Positions 15,828 to 23,195 of a DNA stretch of 46,203 nucleotides are shown here, piece by piece (position 1 is the stretch's first letter; each line of letters begins with the position of its first letter). The notes beneath the pieces were generated by a model. It saw nothing but the letters and a program-made list of their open reading frames with translations. It was not told where the DNA came from and did no database searches. The stretch spans positions 1 to 46,203 of the forward strand of contig JAGYMZ010000019.1 of NCBI GenBank assembly GCA_018400295.1, read 5' to 3'. The position numbers were made by a program, and so were the translations under genes. Origin of the DNA: Bacteroidales bacterium (GTDB taxonomy: Bacteria; Bacteroidota; Bacteroidia; Bacteroidales; B18-G4).

Positions 15828-16469
15828 TCAGCATCCGCCGTCCACTTTGTTTTCCTTTTTCCTGCGCACCGGGATGACCATTTCATATGCATCCGGGGCC
15901 CGGGGTTGTTTCTCTCCCCCGATGCTTTCCATCAATTTCCCGAAATCATACCTGGGTTCTTCCGGCAGATGTCCCGGTATTCCGGGCATATCATCCACAT
16001 CCTGTGGCCTGGTAATGTAATATGCAAATCCGCCGGTCAGCACCTTGATGTTATTTATACCGACCTGTTTCAGGATAAGCCATGGATAATCGGCCTGACT
16101 CTGGTCATTGCCATACAGGACCATAAGCACCGAATCCCTGTCAAATTTTTTCAACAACCTGAGATTATCCTTCTGCAGCAAGGTGTTGGCGGGGATGTTG
16201 ATGGCCGGGCCGATGTGGCCTTCCAGGTAATCGTACGGATTGCGGACATCCACCGGCTGGCATTTTATTTTGTCGTTTTCCAGCATACCGGCCAGTTCTT
16301 CCGGGAACACTTCGCTTTCGGAAGATAATGCCGTTTCAAGGGTTTGCTGCGGACTCAACGCATAATCCATTTCCCTGTCCCTGCTGCCCAGCAGTCCGGT
16401 AATGATCATCAGGGCAAAGGCTGCAGCAATGATAATGAGTATCTTCGGTTGTTTCATAAGCGCAGGCAT
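15828..16469 (-). CDS. Membrane-anchored rhodanese-like protein, catalytic Cys absent, C-terminal Gly-Gly-Cys tail
   Basis: A protein of 213 residues, last in the sulfur operon. An N-terminal membrane anchor (about 9-27) should place the rest in the periplasm. The rhodanese fold follows: DVRNPYDYLEGHIGPAINIP, then the active-site strand VLMVLYGNDQSQ, then NNIKVLTGGFAYY. The loop where active rhodaneses carry the persulfide-forming Cys has Gly instead (LYGND), so sulfurtransferase activity by the usual route is not possible. The C-terminal extension ends RRKKENKVDGGC, and the last residue is Cys. The neighbouring paralogue ends the same way. The ending resembles the GGCGG sulfur-binding arm of SoxY, suggesting a sulfur carrier (inference). 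An internal ATG at 16457 is an alternative start. The terminal Cys was checked on the nucleotide sequence. Confidence 0.9.
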   Translation of the reverse strand: MPALMKQPKILIIIAAAFALMIITGLLGSRDREMDYALSPQQTLETALSSESEVFPEELAGMLENDKIKCQPVDVRNPYDYLEGHIGPAINIPANTLLQKDNLRLLKKFDRDSVLMVLYGNDQSQADYPWLILKQVGINNIKVLTGGFAYYITRPQDVDDMPGIPGHLPEEPRYDFGKLMESIGGEKQPRAPDAYEMVIPVRRKKENKVDGGC

Positions 16470-16549
16470 TTATGTGTATATGGTTTATGTGTTTTCATGG
16501 GGAGCTGCCCGGTTGATTTTTACCGGTTCCGGGGTGCTGCCACCGTGTT

Positions 16550-17164
16550 TTAGCATCCTCCCTCCACAACATTCTTCTTTTTTCTCCTGGGCACCTGTAT
16601 CGTTTCACCAGGTTGCTCCGTGTTGATCTCTCCGGAGCCGCCGGTGAAATACTGGCGTGCGGCCCGTCTGAAATCATATTGTTCCCATTCCGTCCCCGGG
16701 GCACTGGCATCGGGTTTTGGGGGCTGCAGGATGGTTTCGGCCCATTTGTTCAGCCCGCCTTCCATAACCCTGAGGTTCGTATATCCCAGTCTTTCCAGCA
16801 GCACCCAGGCCCTTGCCGGCAAGATCTGTCCGTTGGAAAAAAGGACAACATCGTAGTCCGGGGCATCGAAATATGGTTCCCATTCCTCATCCAGGATGTT
16901 TTTCAGGGGTATATTGACCGCTCCCGGCAGACTGAATTCATTGAATTGCTCAGGCTCCCTCACATCGATCAGAAGCATGGAAGGGTCCTGTTTGATGATT
17001 TTATCTGCAACGGCGTCCGTACTCCAGAAACGGGAATCGTTGCTTAGGGATTGGAGCAATTCTTCAGGGGATATTTCTCTTTCTCCGGATCTGCCGGGAA
17101 GGATCAGTATCCCTGCACCCAGCAACAGCAAAATGAGGATCGGAATAATATATTTTCTTTTCAT
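16550..17164 (-). CDS. Second membrane-anchored rhodanese-like protein, catalytic Cys absent, C-terminal Gly-Gly-Cys tail
   Basis: A protein of 204 residues, paralogous to its downstream neighbour. A hydrophobic anchor (about 5-23) precedes a periplasmic rhodanese domain: LLIDVREPEQFNEFSLPGAVNIP, then DVVLFSNGQILPARAW, then NLRVMEGGLNKWAE. In the active-site loop Ser replaces Cys (LFSNG). The linker keeps a Tyr-Asp-Phe-Arg segment, also found in the paralogue, and the chain ends PRRKKKNVVEGGC. The last dozen residues of both proteins share the pattern RRKKxNxVxGGC. Apart from the terminal Cys, it has no Cys at all. It starts 9 bases after the YeeE-type gene, so it is in the same operon. The family and the missing Cys are directly visible; the carrier role is inference. 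Confidence 0.9.
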   Translation of the reverse strand: MKRKYIIPILILLLLGAGILILPGRSGEREISPEELLQSLSNDSRFWSTDAVADKIIKQDPSMLLIDVREPEQFNEFSLPGAVNIPLKNILDEEWEPYFDAPDYDVVLFSNGQILPARAWVLLERLGYTNLRVMEGGLNKWAETILQPPKPDASAPGTEWEQYDFRRAARQYFTGGSGEINTEQPGETIQVPRRKKKNVVEGGC

Positions 17165-17173
17165 TTGTACCTC

Positions 17174-17764
17174 TTATTTTTTGTTCTTATGAATATTTTT
17201 TTCCACCCGGTCGGTTACGATAAAGGCTGCCAGTGCAACCAGGATAAGCAGGAAGATAAAAAGTCCGGAGGATATGCCAAGGGTTTCATAGATTTTCACC
17301 GGGCCCAGGGGTCTTTGAAGATAAAACCCCTCCAGCCAGGGGAATATTTCCGAAAAAATAAAGATCCCCAAAAACATGCCTATGGTAAAGAACATGGCAT
17401 CTATTTTACCGATCGCAACCCCGCAAAAACTTGTTCCCGGACAATACCCGCCCAGGATAAACCCAAGTCCCATTATTGCCCCCCCGGTAAGTGCCGATGA
17501 AACGAAGGTCGGGTTGACATAGATGATGCTGAGGTCCATCCATCCTGCATGGTCGAAATATACCAGTCCGATGGCTGCAGTGATGGCAGCGGTAAAGAAT
17601 ACCCTGAGCACTGTGAAATCGTACCCGTAAAAGACGCCTGCCAGTTTCCTGGAAGAGGAGAAACCGGCGGATTCAAGCACAAAGCCAAAAGCGATCCCGA
17701 TCAGGAGTGCGATGACCAGGTCCCATTGACTGCCGATGATCCCTTGTGGAATGAGTGGTCCCAT
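17174..17764 (-). CDS. YeeE/YedE-family sulfur transporter, half-size (C-P-G-T motif)
   Basis: A membrane protein of 196 residues with about five hydrophobic segments. The family motif LGGYCPGTSFCG carries two Cys. In characterised YeeE (TsuA) proteins, conserved Cys residues inside the channel relay thiosulfate across the inner membrane (established knowledge). Full-length YeeE has two such repeats in one chain; here the repeats are two genes. An early segment with ESAGFSSSRKLAG matches the start of the repeat. It follows its sister by 8 bases and precedes the second rhodanese-like gene by 9. Likely cargo is thiosulfate or another sulfane-sulfur compound, direction unknown. Lys-rich C-terminal residues should lie in the cytoplasm. 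Confidence 0.9.
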   Translation of the reverse strand: MGPLIPQGIIGSQWDLVIALLIGIAFGFVLESAGFSSSRKLAGVFYGYDFTVLRVFFTAAITAAIGLVYFDHAGWMDLSIIYVNPTFVSSALTGGAIMGLGFILGGYCPGTSFCGVAIGKIDAMFFTIGMFLGIFIFSEIFPWLEGFYLQRPLGPVKIYETLGISSGLFIFLLILVALAAFIVTDRVEKNIHKNKK

Positions 17765-17772
17765 ACGATTAT

Positions 17773-18291
17773 TTATTTAAGCCATAGTTTTCTGAAAAAA
17801 TATGCATACACATATCCCGAGCCGAAGATGGCCAACATGGTAATGAAGCCGGCCAGCGACAGGCTTGCCATGCCGCTCAGGGCGGCTCCGCTGGTGCAGC
17901 CTCTGCCAAGCTGTGATCCGAGGCCGAACATGAGCCCACCCAAAACAGCCATAGCCAGGCGGGTACGTGACGTTATTCTTGGGCCGTGCTCCACCTTGAA
18001 ATTCAACCTGCCTGCAATGGCACCGGATAAAAAGGCCCCGGCCAACACGCCCAAGACTTCAAAAACCAGCCAGGTATTCAGGGGGTGGGCATCGTCGCTG
18101 ATGAACTGGCTGTAATAGCCGGATTCTTGAGCGTGCTGGTGGGATATCTTATCAACGGCAAAGATGACTGTGCTTTTCACGGCCCCGCTGGCACCCAGCC
18201 CCCGGCCGGTAATGTAAAAGGTAAGCAACAGCACCAGCCCGAGCAGAAAGCCGGCAAGGTAGGGGTTCATATATTTTCGGTTCATATGCAT
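17773..18291 (-). CDS. YeeE/YedE-family sulfur transporter, half-size (G-R-G-C-T-S-G motif)
   Basis: A membrane protein of 172 residues, the partner half of the adjacent YeeE-type gene. An N-terminal helix (about 10-28) is followed by a soluble stretch rich in His and Asp (HQHAQESGYYSQF) and then three or four helices. The repeat motif GSQLGRGCTSGAALSG carries the conserved Cys of the family. ATGs at 18291 and 18285 are both possible starts. It lies 41 bases downstream of the NrfD gene and 8 bases before its sister. The two halves probably form one heteromeric pore, as in PmpA/PmpB-type split pairs (established family pattern). Its Cys and those of the sister would line the path of the sulfur compound. 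Confidence 0.9.
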   Translation of the reverse strand: MHMNRKYMNPYLAGFLLGLVLLLTFYITGRGLGASGAVKSTVIFAVDKISHQHAQESGYYSQFISDDAHPLNTWLVFEVLGVLAGAFLSGAIAGRLNFKVEHGPRITSRTRLAMAVLGGLMFGLGSQLGRGCTSGAALSGMASLSLAGFITMLAIFGSGYVYAYFFRKLWLK

Positions 18292-18332
18292 ATAATTTAT
18301 TTATTCCGGGGCAATTGCCGGGAATGCTTTCA

Positions 18333-19274
18333 TCAATATAAATACCGTGTGATCTGTCCTGCTTCCACCATGATGAAGCGGAAAATGAAACCGCCAAACA
18401 GTATGAGTATCGCCGGGATTGCCACCGGCACTTTGCGTCCTGAGAGTTCAAGGATCTCCAGCAAAGCCGGGAAGAGCAATCCCAGGATGATCACGAAGAC
18501 CCAGAAAGAAACCGTGAACTGGCCGCCCAGGAAGAGGTTGGCGGCTTCAATCTGTACCGCCGGGCCGGCCAGGAATCCCATGATCAGGTGAACGATCAAA
18601 AAGAGCTCTATGCCAATGAGCAACAGGTCAATTTTGCTCATGATCCGGCGCTCTTTATGGTCACGCGACATCCACATGATGGTGGCGGCACCTGTGGAAA
18701 GGCCGGAGACCAGGAACAGGGGTCCCAGGATGGATGTGTTCCACAGCGGTCTGGCGTTGAACGCCGATAAAAGGATCCCGGTATAAATACCCAGGATCAC
18801 CGAAAGCATGATCATCGCCCACGCCATGGGTTTCCGGTTTTTTATCACCCAGGATTCAACGGTTTCAATAAATCTGAATTTCCATTTCCAGCTCGGGATG
18901 GCTTCTCTCAAGTAGCTGCCTGCCCAGAGGAAAGACAGGGGGGTGATGAGCATGAGCACCCAGGCGCCCCACGACATCGGCGACTCGAAACGTATGGTTG
19001 TGTACAGTCTCCAGAAATACATCTGATGCTTCAGGTCGTAGAACAGGGCAAGCAAACCAATGGTCAGGATGCCCGGTACCAGAAAGGAAGACCATTTTAC
19101 GGCCGTGGGCATGGATTTTTCTTTTCCAAGGATCGTGTATAAAGCGGTAAAGAACAAGATGCCCGCCGCCAGTCCGCCCAGGAACAGATACAAAGGGATG
19201 GGCCAGTGCCAAAGGGTCAGGTACGGATCTATGCCCGGGTTCATTCTTCCGCTTATGATCAGTTCTTCCTTCAT
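18333..19274 (-). CDS. nrfD: NrfD/PsrC-family quinol-oxidising membrane subunit
   Basis: A polytopic inner-membrane protein of 313 residues with eight or nine hydrophobic helices. Family features include WHWPIPLYLFLGGLAAGILF near the N-terminus, the MSWGAWVLM segment and a GLSTGAA turn. PsrC-type subunits take electrons from menaquinol and pass them to the ferredoxin subunit on the periplasmic face (established knowledge). The gene is third in the operon, after the molybdenum and iron-sulfur subunits, the standard A-B-C order. An alternative start at the Met of MNPGIDPYLTLWH (residue 11) would also leave the first helix intact. Confidence 0.93.
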   Translation of the reverse strand: MKEELIISGRMNPGIDPYLTLWHWPIPLYLFLGGLAAGILFFTALYTILGKEKSMPTAVKWSSFLVPGILTIGLLALFYDLKHQMYFWRLYTTIRFESPMSWGAWVLMLITPLSFLWAGSYLREAIPSWKWKFRFIETVESWVIKNRKPMAWAMIMLSVILGIYTGILLSAFNARPLWNTSILGPLFLVSGLSTGAATIMWMSRDHKERRIMSKIDLLLIGIELFLIVHLIMGFLAGPAVQIEAANLFLGGQFTVSFWVFVIILGLLFPALLEILELSGRKVPVAIPAILILFGGFIFRFIMVEAGQITRYLY

Positions 19275-19364
19275 AGTTTAATGATGTTTTTTAGCAATGG
19301 TTAATGGTTGGTCCATGACATTTGGTACTGTTTTTTTATCCGGCATGGCATTGTTTGCCGGCCC

Positions 19365-19898
19365 TCACAACAAATAGTATATCTGGGGTTTTGTCCCGGC
19401 TTCCGGGGCCAGGGCTTTATATCTCCGGTTTTTGAGTGCTGCCGAAACATCGCTGTCCGGGTCATCCAGGTCGCCGAAAAACATGCATTTTGTCGGGCAC
19501 ACGGCAACACATGCCGGTTGTCCGCCTTTCTCCACAAGGTGCGCACAAAACGTGCATTTATCCACATACCCATTGGGGTGTGAAAAGCGCGCATCGTATG
19601 GGCAGGACTGTATGCATGCTCCGCAGCCGATGCATTCATTGTGGGTCACCAGCACGATGCCCCCCTGGATTACATGGCTGGCTCCGGTGGGGCAACACCG
19701 CACACATGGCGGATTGTCGCAATGGTTGCAGCGTTCTGTCCTGAGTTCCAGTTCCACGTTGGGATAGGTGCCGGCAACCGTCTCTGTTACCCAGTCGCGG
19801 CAATAGCCCAAAGGCACGTCGTTTTCGGTCTGGCAGGCCACCACACAGTCGCTGCAGCCCACGCATTTTTTGGTATCTATAGCCATTCCGTATCTCAT
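19365..19898 (-). CDS. 4Fe-4S dicluster ferredoxin subunit (PsrB/PhsB-like)
   Basis: A protein of 177 residues carrying four cubane-cluster motifs, the electron relay between the NrfD membrane subunit and the molybdenum subunit. Visible motifs are CVGCSDCVVAC near the start, CNHCDNPPCVRCCP, CIGCGACIQSCP, and the split group CTFCAHL with CVAVCP. It has no signal peptide; by family knowledge such subunits are exported piggy-back with the Tat-signal partner. Its ATG overlaps the stop of the catalytic subunit by four bases (ATGA), indicating coupled translation. The length and cluster order are normal for PsrB, PhsB and related subunits. An internal start at Met5 is possible. Confidence 0.94.
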   Translation of the reverse strand: MRYGMAIDTKKCVGCSDCVVACQTENDVPLGYCRDWVTETVAGTYPNVELELRTERCNHCDNPPCVRCCPTGASHVIQGGIVLVTHNECIGCGACIQSCPYDARFSHPNGYVDKCTFCAHLVEKGGQPACVAVCPTKCMFFGDLDDPDSDVSAALKNRRYKALAPEAGTKPQIYYLL

Positions 19899-22141
19899 GA
19901 CTTAACCTCCTTTCCCGGGTCTTCTTTCAGGAAGGTGACGAAATTGCCCCGCATGCCTGTTCCTCCCATCAATGGATCTATTCTTACATCGGTGATCAGC
20001 CGGGAATCGTTGGCCCCTTTGCCATAAGCCCGGGATAATTTCTTGTCTGAATGGCCGAAGCCATGGACCATATAAATGGAATCCCATCGAATGCGTTCGG
20101 TGACCCGGACTTTGATGGGGAATTCCGTGGTAACGTCATTCTGGTTTTTCAGCCAGACCAGATCCCCGGCGTGCAGGTCCCACAGTTTGGCGACCTTGGG
20201 ATTGACCCATAGCAGGTTTTCCCCTTTGATGTCTGTCAGGTTTGGGTTATTGGCTGTCCGGCTGAAGGTATGGGCAGGTGTGCGGCCATAGATCAGCCGG
20301 TAATAGCCCTGTTCCGGATCCGGGTGTTTGTTGTATACCGGCATGGGATCAAAGCCCTGTCGGGCAAAATCCGTTGCATACAATTCGATCTTGCCCGTAT
20401 TTGTGTTAAAGCTGAAGTCTTCGCCCGGGGACAGGTACAGGGATCCTGATTTCCTGGGGAATTTTTTTACCCCAATCTTTTGCATTTCCTCAAGCGATGA
20501 GCCCATCTGTTTCAATTGCCAGTCCAATACTTCCGAAAAATCCTCATAATCGAAATAAGATGACAGTCCCAGCCGTTTTCCCAGCTCTTTTGCTATCCAC
20601 CATGCCGGCTTGCTGTCGTACAGCGGTTCGCTGGCAGGCATACGGAGGGCAAGGAAGGGTTCCCTGAAGGGTGAGGTCCTCAAATCGTCATATCTTTCAA
20701 GGTAGGTGCACTCCGGAAGCACCACATCGGCATATCCGGTGATCTCCATGGGCATGGTATCAACCACCGTAATGAATTCCAGTGCATTGAAGGCCCTGTC
20801 CAGGGAATCCACACCGGGCATGGTCAGGGGCAGATTGGTCCCGGCCACCATCCATCCGCGGATTCTATATTTTTCGTCTGCTTCAGGCAGGGAGGCATCG
20901 ATCAGGGCATTGGAAACCGATGATCCGGCGAAGGGGTATTTGCCGTTCAGGGCTTCTTTCCAGCTCCAGCGTGGTTTGGGATAGGGGGGGTGGGGGTAGC
21001 TGGGTACGGAAACCTGCTCCTTAAAATAAAAACCTCCGCGGCGCCCCCAGGAGCCAAGCAGGGCGTTCAGGATGGCTATGGCCCGGGAACGTTGGGTGTC
21101 GTCACCGTACCAGGTAACATGCCTGCCCGGGTGCACAATGGTGGCGGGGGAAGCCTGGGCCATTTCCCTGGCTGTTTGACGTATCTGTCCGGGCTTTAGC
21201 GTTGTAATGCCGTAAGCCCATTCCGGGGTCATTTCCTTGACATGCTCTTTGAGCTGTTCCAGTCCAAAGGTGTAACGCTGCACATAATCCTTGTCGTAAA
21301 GCGCTTCATAGATGAGCACATGGATCCAGGCGAGCAGCAATGCCATATCGGTAGCCGGCTTGATGGGTAGCCAGTGTTTGGATTTGCTGGCTGCCGTGGA
21401 AAACCTGGGATCAACAGTAATGATGGTCGCCCCGTTGTCGATTGCATCCGCCATTTCCTGGACCTGGCTGTTGTGCATGTTTTCCCCGAGATGGGAGCCG
21501 ATCAGTACCAGGCAGCGGGTATCCCTGATGTCGGTGGGTTCAGGTGAACCCACGCTCATACCAAAAGTGGCGGCAAACCCAGCCTCCCTGGGTCCGCGGC
21601 ACTGGGCATATGAGGGAGCTGTGATGTTGGTAGACCCAAAGGCTTTGTATAAATGCCCGAGATGCTTTCCGGGCGACCCGTGGTTAAACATGGCAAAGCT
21701 TTCCGGGCCATATTTGCCGGATATTTCCTGCATCTTTTCTGCCACATGGTCCAGGGCTTCCGTCCAGGTTGCCCTGACAAAAGTTTGTTTTCCGTTTTTG
21801 GTTACACGGATCAGGGGTGTTTTCAGCCGGTCCTTATCGTGATACATACCGATCCCTCCGGTGCCCCTCGGACATAGTCGTCCGTTGCAATGGGGATCCC
21901 GGCTGTTTCCCACAACTTTCCGGATCTTGCCCGCCCTGTCCGTATAGGTCCACCCGGCACATTTCCAGAAACAGACTTCACAATACGTGGGATATCGTTT
22001 TACCGCATGCACCGAACGTTGACCATCGTTGCCCGCAGCAAAAAGCGCCGATCTTCCAAGCATGGAAAAGGCACTTCCCGCTGCTGCGATCCCCGCCGTC
22101 CCGAGGGCTGATATTTTTATAAAATCTCTTCTGGTACCCAT
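19895..22141 (-). CDS. Tat-exported molybdopterin oxidoreductase (polysulfide/thiosulfate reductase type)
   Basis: The catalytic subunit, 748 residues, of the DMSO-reductase family using Mo-bisMGD. The Tat signal is TRRDFIK followed by a hydrophobic stretch. An iron-sulfur motif follows (Cys54, Cys57, Cys61, Cys90), then a Cys ligand to Mo at about 181 in YAQCRGPRE, as in PsrA/PhsA, and the C-terminal molydop-binding domain. The reaction is probably reduction of polysulfide or thiosulfate in the periplasm. Tetrathionate reductase or arsenate-type paralogues are possible, but the sulfur-related neighbours favour sulfur. The frame is open to 22231, but that would place extra residues before the Tat motif, so 22141 is the chosen start. 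It is the first gene of the seven-gene operon. TatC (13852-14697), MobB and MobA lie close by. Confidence 0.92.
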   Translation of the reverse strand: MGTRRDFIKISALGTAGIAAAGSAFSMLGRSALFAAGNDGQRSVHAVKRYPTYCEVCFWKCAGWTYTDRAGKIRKVVGNSRDPHCNGRLCPRGTGGIGMYHDKDRLKTPLIRVTKNGKQTFVRATWTEALDHVAEKMQEISGKYGPESFAMFNHGSPGKHLGHLYKAFGSTNITAPSYAQCRGPREAGFAATFGMSVGSPEPTDIRDTRCLVLIGSHLGENMHNSQVQEMADAIDNGATIITVDPRFSTAASKSKHWLPIKPATDMALLLAWIHVLIYEALYDKDYVQRYTFGLEQLKEHVKEMTPEWAYGITTLKPGQIRQTAREMAQASPATIVHPGRHVTWYGDDTQRSRAIAILNALLGSWGRRGGFYFKEQVSVPSYPHPPYPKPRWSWKEALNGKYPFAGSSVSNALIDASLPEADEKYRIRGWMVAGTNLPLTMPGVDSLDRAFNALEFITVVDTMPMEITGYADVVLPECTYLERYDDLRTSPFREPFLALRMPASEPLYDSKPAWWIAKELGKRLGLSSYFDYEDFSEVLDWQLKQMGSSLEEMQKIGVKKFPRKSGSLYLSPGEDFSFNTNTGKIELYATDFARQGFDPMPVYNKHPDPEQGYYRLIYGRTPAHTFSRTANNPNLTDIKGENLLWVNPKVAKLWDLHAGDLVWLKNQNDVTTEFPIKVRVTERIRWDSIYMVHGFGHSDKKLSRAYGKGANDSRLITDVRIDPLMGGTGMRGNFVTFLKEDPGKEVKS

Positions 22142-22177
22142 AAAAAAATATATGTATATAGATATATTTGTCGAATA

Positions 22178-22185
22178 CAAATTTA
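22178..22185 (-). promoter_or_regulatory. -7 box TAAATTTG for the sulfur operon, inside a palindrome
   Basis: On the minus strand TAAATTTG matches TAnnTTTG, 37 bases before the Mo-subunit start. It overlaps a short palindrome, ATTTGT-N5-ACAAAT (22166-22182), which could be an operator. No -33 TTG at the right distance is visible, so activation is likely needed. Confidence 0.5.
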
Positions 22186-22219
22186 TTCTTGTTGGGTGAA
22201 TGGACGACCAGAAATCCTT

Positions 22220-22272
22220 GCATTTTATCAATTAAAAACAGGTATTGGGTCAAATTTATTTTGATAAAATGC
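22220..22272. promoter_or_regulatory. 12-bp perfect inverted repeat GCATTTTATCAA, FNR-box-like
   Basis: GCATTTTATCAA (22220-22231) and its exact reverse complement TTGATAAAATGC (22261-22272) are separated by 29 bases in the gap between the divergent sulfur operon and second regulator. The left copy with two more bases reads TTGCA-TTTT-ATCAA, matching FNR consensus TTGAT-N4-ATCAA at eight of ten positions. The left copy lies upstream of the operon's -33 region; the right copy ends two bases before the regulator's -7 box. Confidence 0.55.
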
Positions 22273-22273
22273 T

Positions 22274-22281
22274 TATTTTTG
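22274..22281 (+). promoter_or_regulatory. -7 box TATTTTTG before the second FNR-like regulator
   Basis: TATTTTTG matches TAnnTTTG and lies directly beside the right arm of the inverted repeat, which would occupy the spacer and -33 area. It is 136 bases before the chosen start, leaving a long leader without an obvious feature. Confidence 0.4.
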
Positions 22282-22417
22282 TGGCGACGCCCGTGATTTG
22301 TTATCTAAAGGTACGTAATTTTTCTATTCCATATCTCAGAATGCCAATCGCGGGATGGGACGCAGATTTCAGTTTGCTGCACAGGATACATCAGGTATTG
22401 CATCAAGACCTAAGGCT

Positions 22418-23110
22418 ATGGCGCAACGGATAAAAACCATTTCTTGCCGGGATTGCACACAGCGGGATATCTGTTTCAGGTATCTCAGCCGGGCCCAGTT
22501 GATGAAAGCGGATGAACAAAGGCTGGAGGTGATCTACCGGCCGGGGGAGATCCTCTGCAAGCAGGGGACCTTTGCATCACACATTATTTATGTTCGCAAG
22601 GGTTTGGTGAAGGTTTATATTGAAGGCCGGGGCAAGAACCTGATCCTTGCTGTGGTATCCGGCGGAAATCTGATCGGGCTGACTTCCCTTTTCGGGGACG
22701 CGATTTTTCATTATTCGGCCATGGCCTATGATCACTGTGAAGTGTGTCTGATCGATATGCAGGTATTCAAAAAATTCATTTTGGAAAACGCTTCATTCGG
22801 TTCTGCTGTGATCAAAAACCTGAATGAAAACACGGTCCGTTCGTACGAACGTATTTTTTCCATGTCCAAAAAGAAAATTCCCGGACGATTTGCCGATCTG
22901 CTGATCTATTTTTCTGAAAATATTTTCAGGAGCCCTTCTTTTGCGTTGCCTTTTTCCAGGAAAGAGTTGTCTGACCTGGCTTCCATGTCTGTCGAGAGCC
23001 TCTCCCGCATCATCCGCACTTTCAATGATGACGACATTATTTCTGTCAAAGGCCGGAAGGTGCATATAAAGAATATGGAATTGCTCAGAAAGGTGAGCGA
23101 TAATGGTTGA
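22418..23110 (+). CDS. FNR-type oxygen-responsive regulator (Crp/Fnr family)
   Basis: A protein of 230 residues from the ATG at 22418. The segment CRDCTQRDIC matches the E. coli FNR cluster motif C-x2-C-x5-C (Cys10, Cys13, Cys19). A further Cys110 in VCLIDMQVF corresponds in position to FNR Cys122. A complete oxygen-labile [4Fe-4S] site is therefore likely. The beta-roll spans about 25-140 and HTH_Crp about 160-220. The recognition helix reads SVESLSR, with Val before Glu as in FNR, which reads TTGAT half-sites (established for E. coli FNR Glu209, Ser212 and Arg213). The frame is open from 22355, but that extension has no similarity. It is divergent from the sulfur operon and is its best candidate activator. 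mobB converges on it. Confidence 0.9.
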   Translation: MAQRIKTISCRDCTQRDICFRYLSRAQLMKADEQRLEVIYRPGEILCKQGTFASHIIYVRKGLVKVYIEGRGKNLILAVVSGGNLIGLTSLFGDAIFHYSAMAYDHCEVCLIDMQVFKKFILENASFGSAVIKNLNENTVRSYERIFSMSKKKIPGRFADLLIYFSENIFRSPSFALPFSRKELSDLASMSVESLSRIIRTFNDDDIISVKGRKVHIKNMELLRKVSDNG

Positions 23111-23195
23111 ATCATCCTTACGGACAGCCATAAGATATACATATCATGCAGGAGTTTTTCAGCATTGCCGTTGCTTTGCCGGGTCATTCGTTTTT

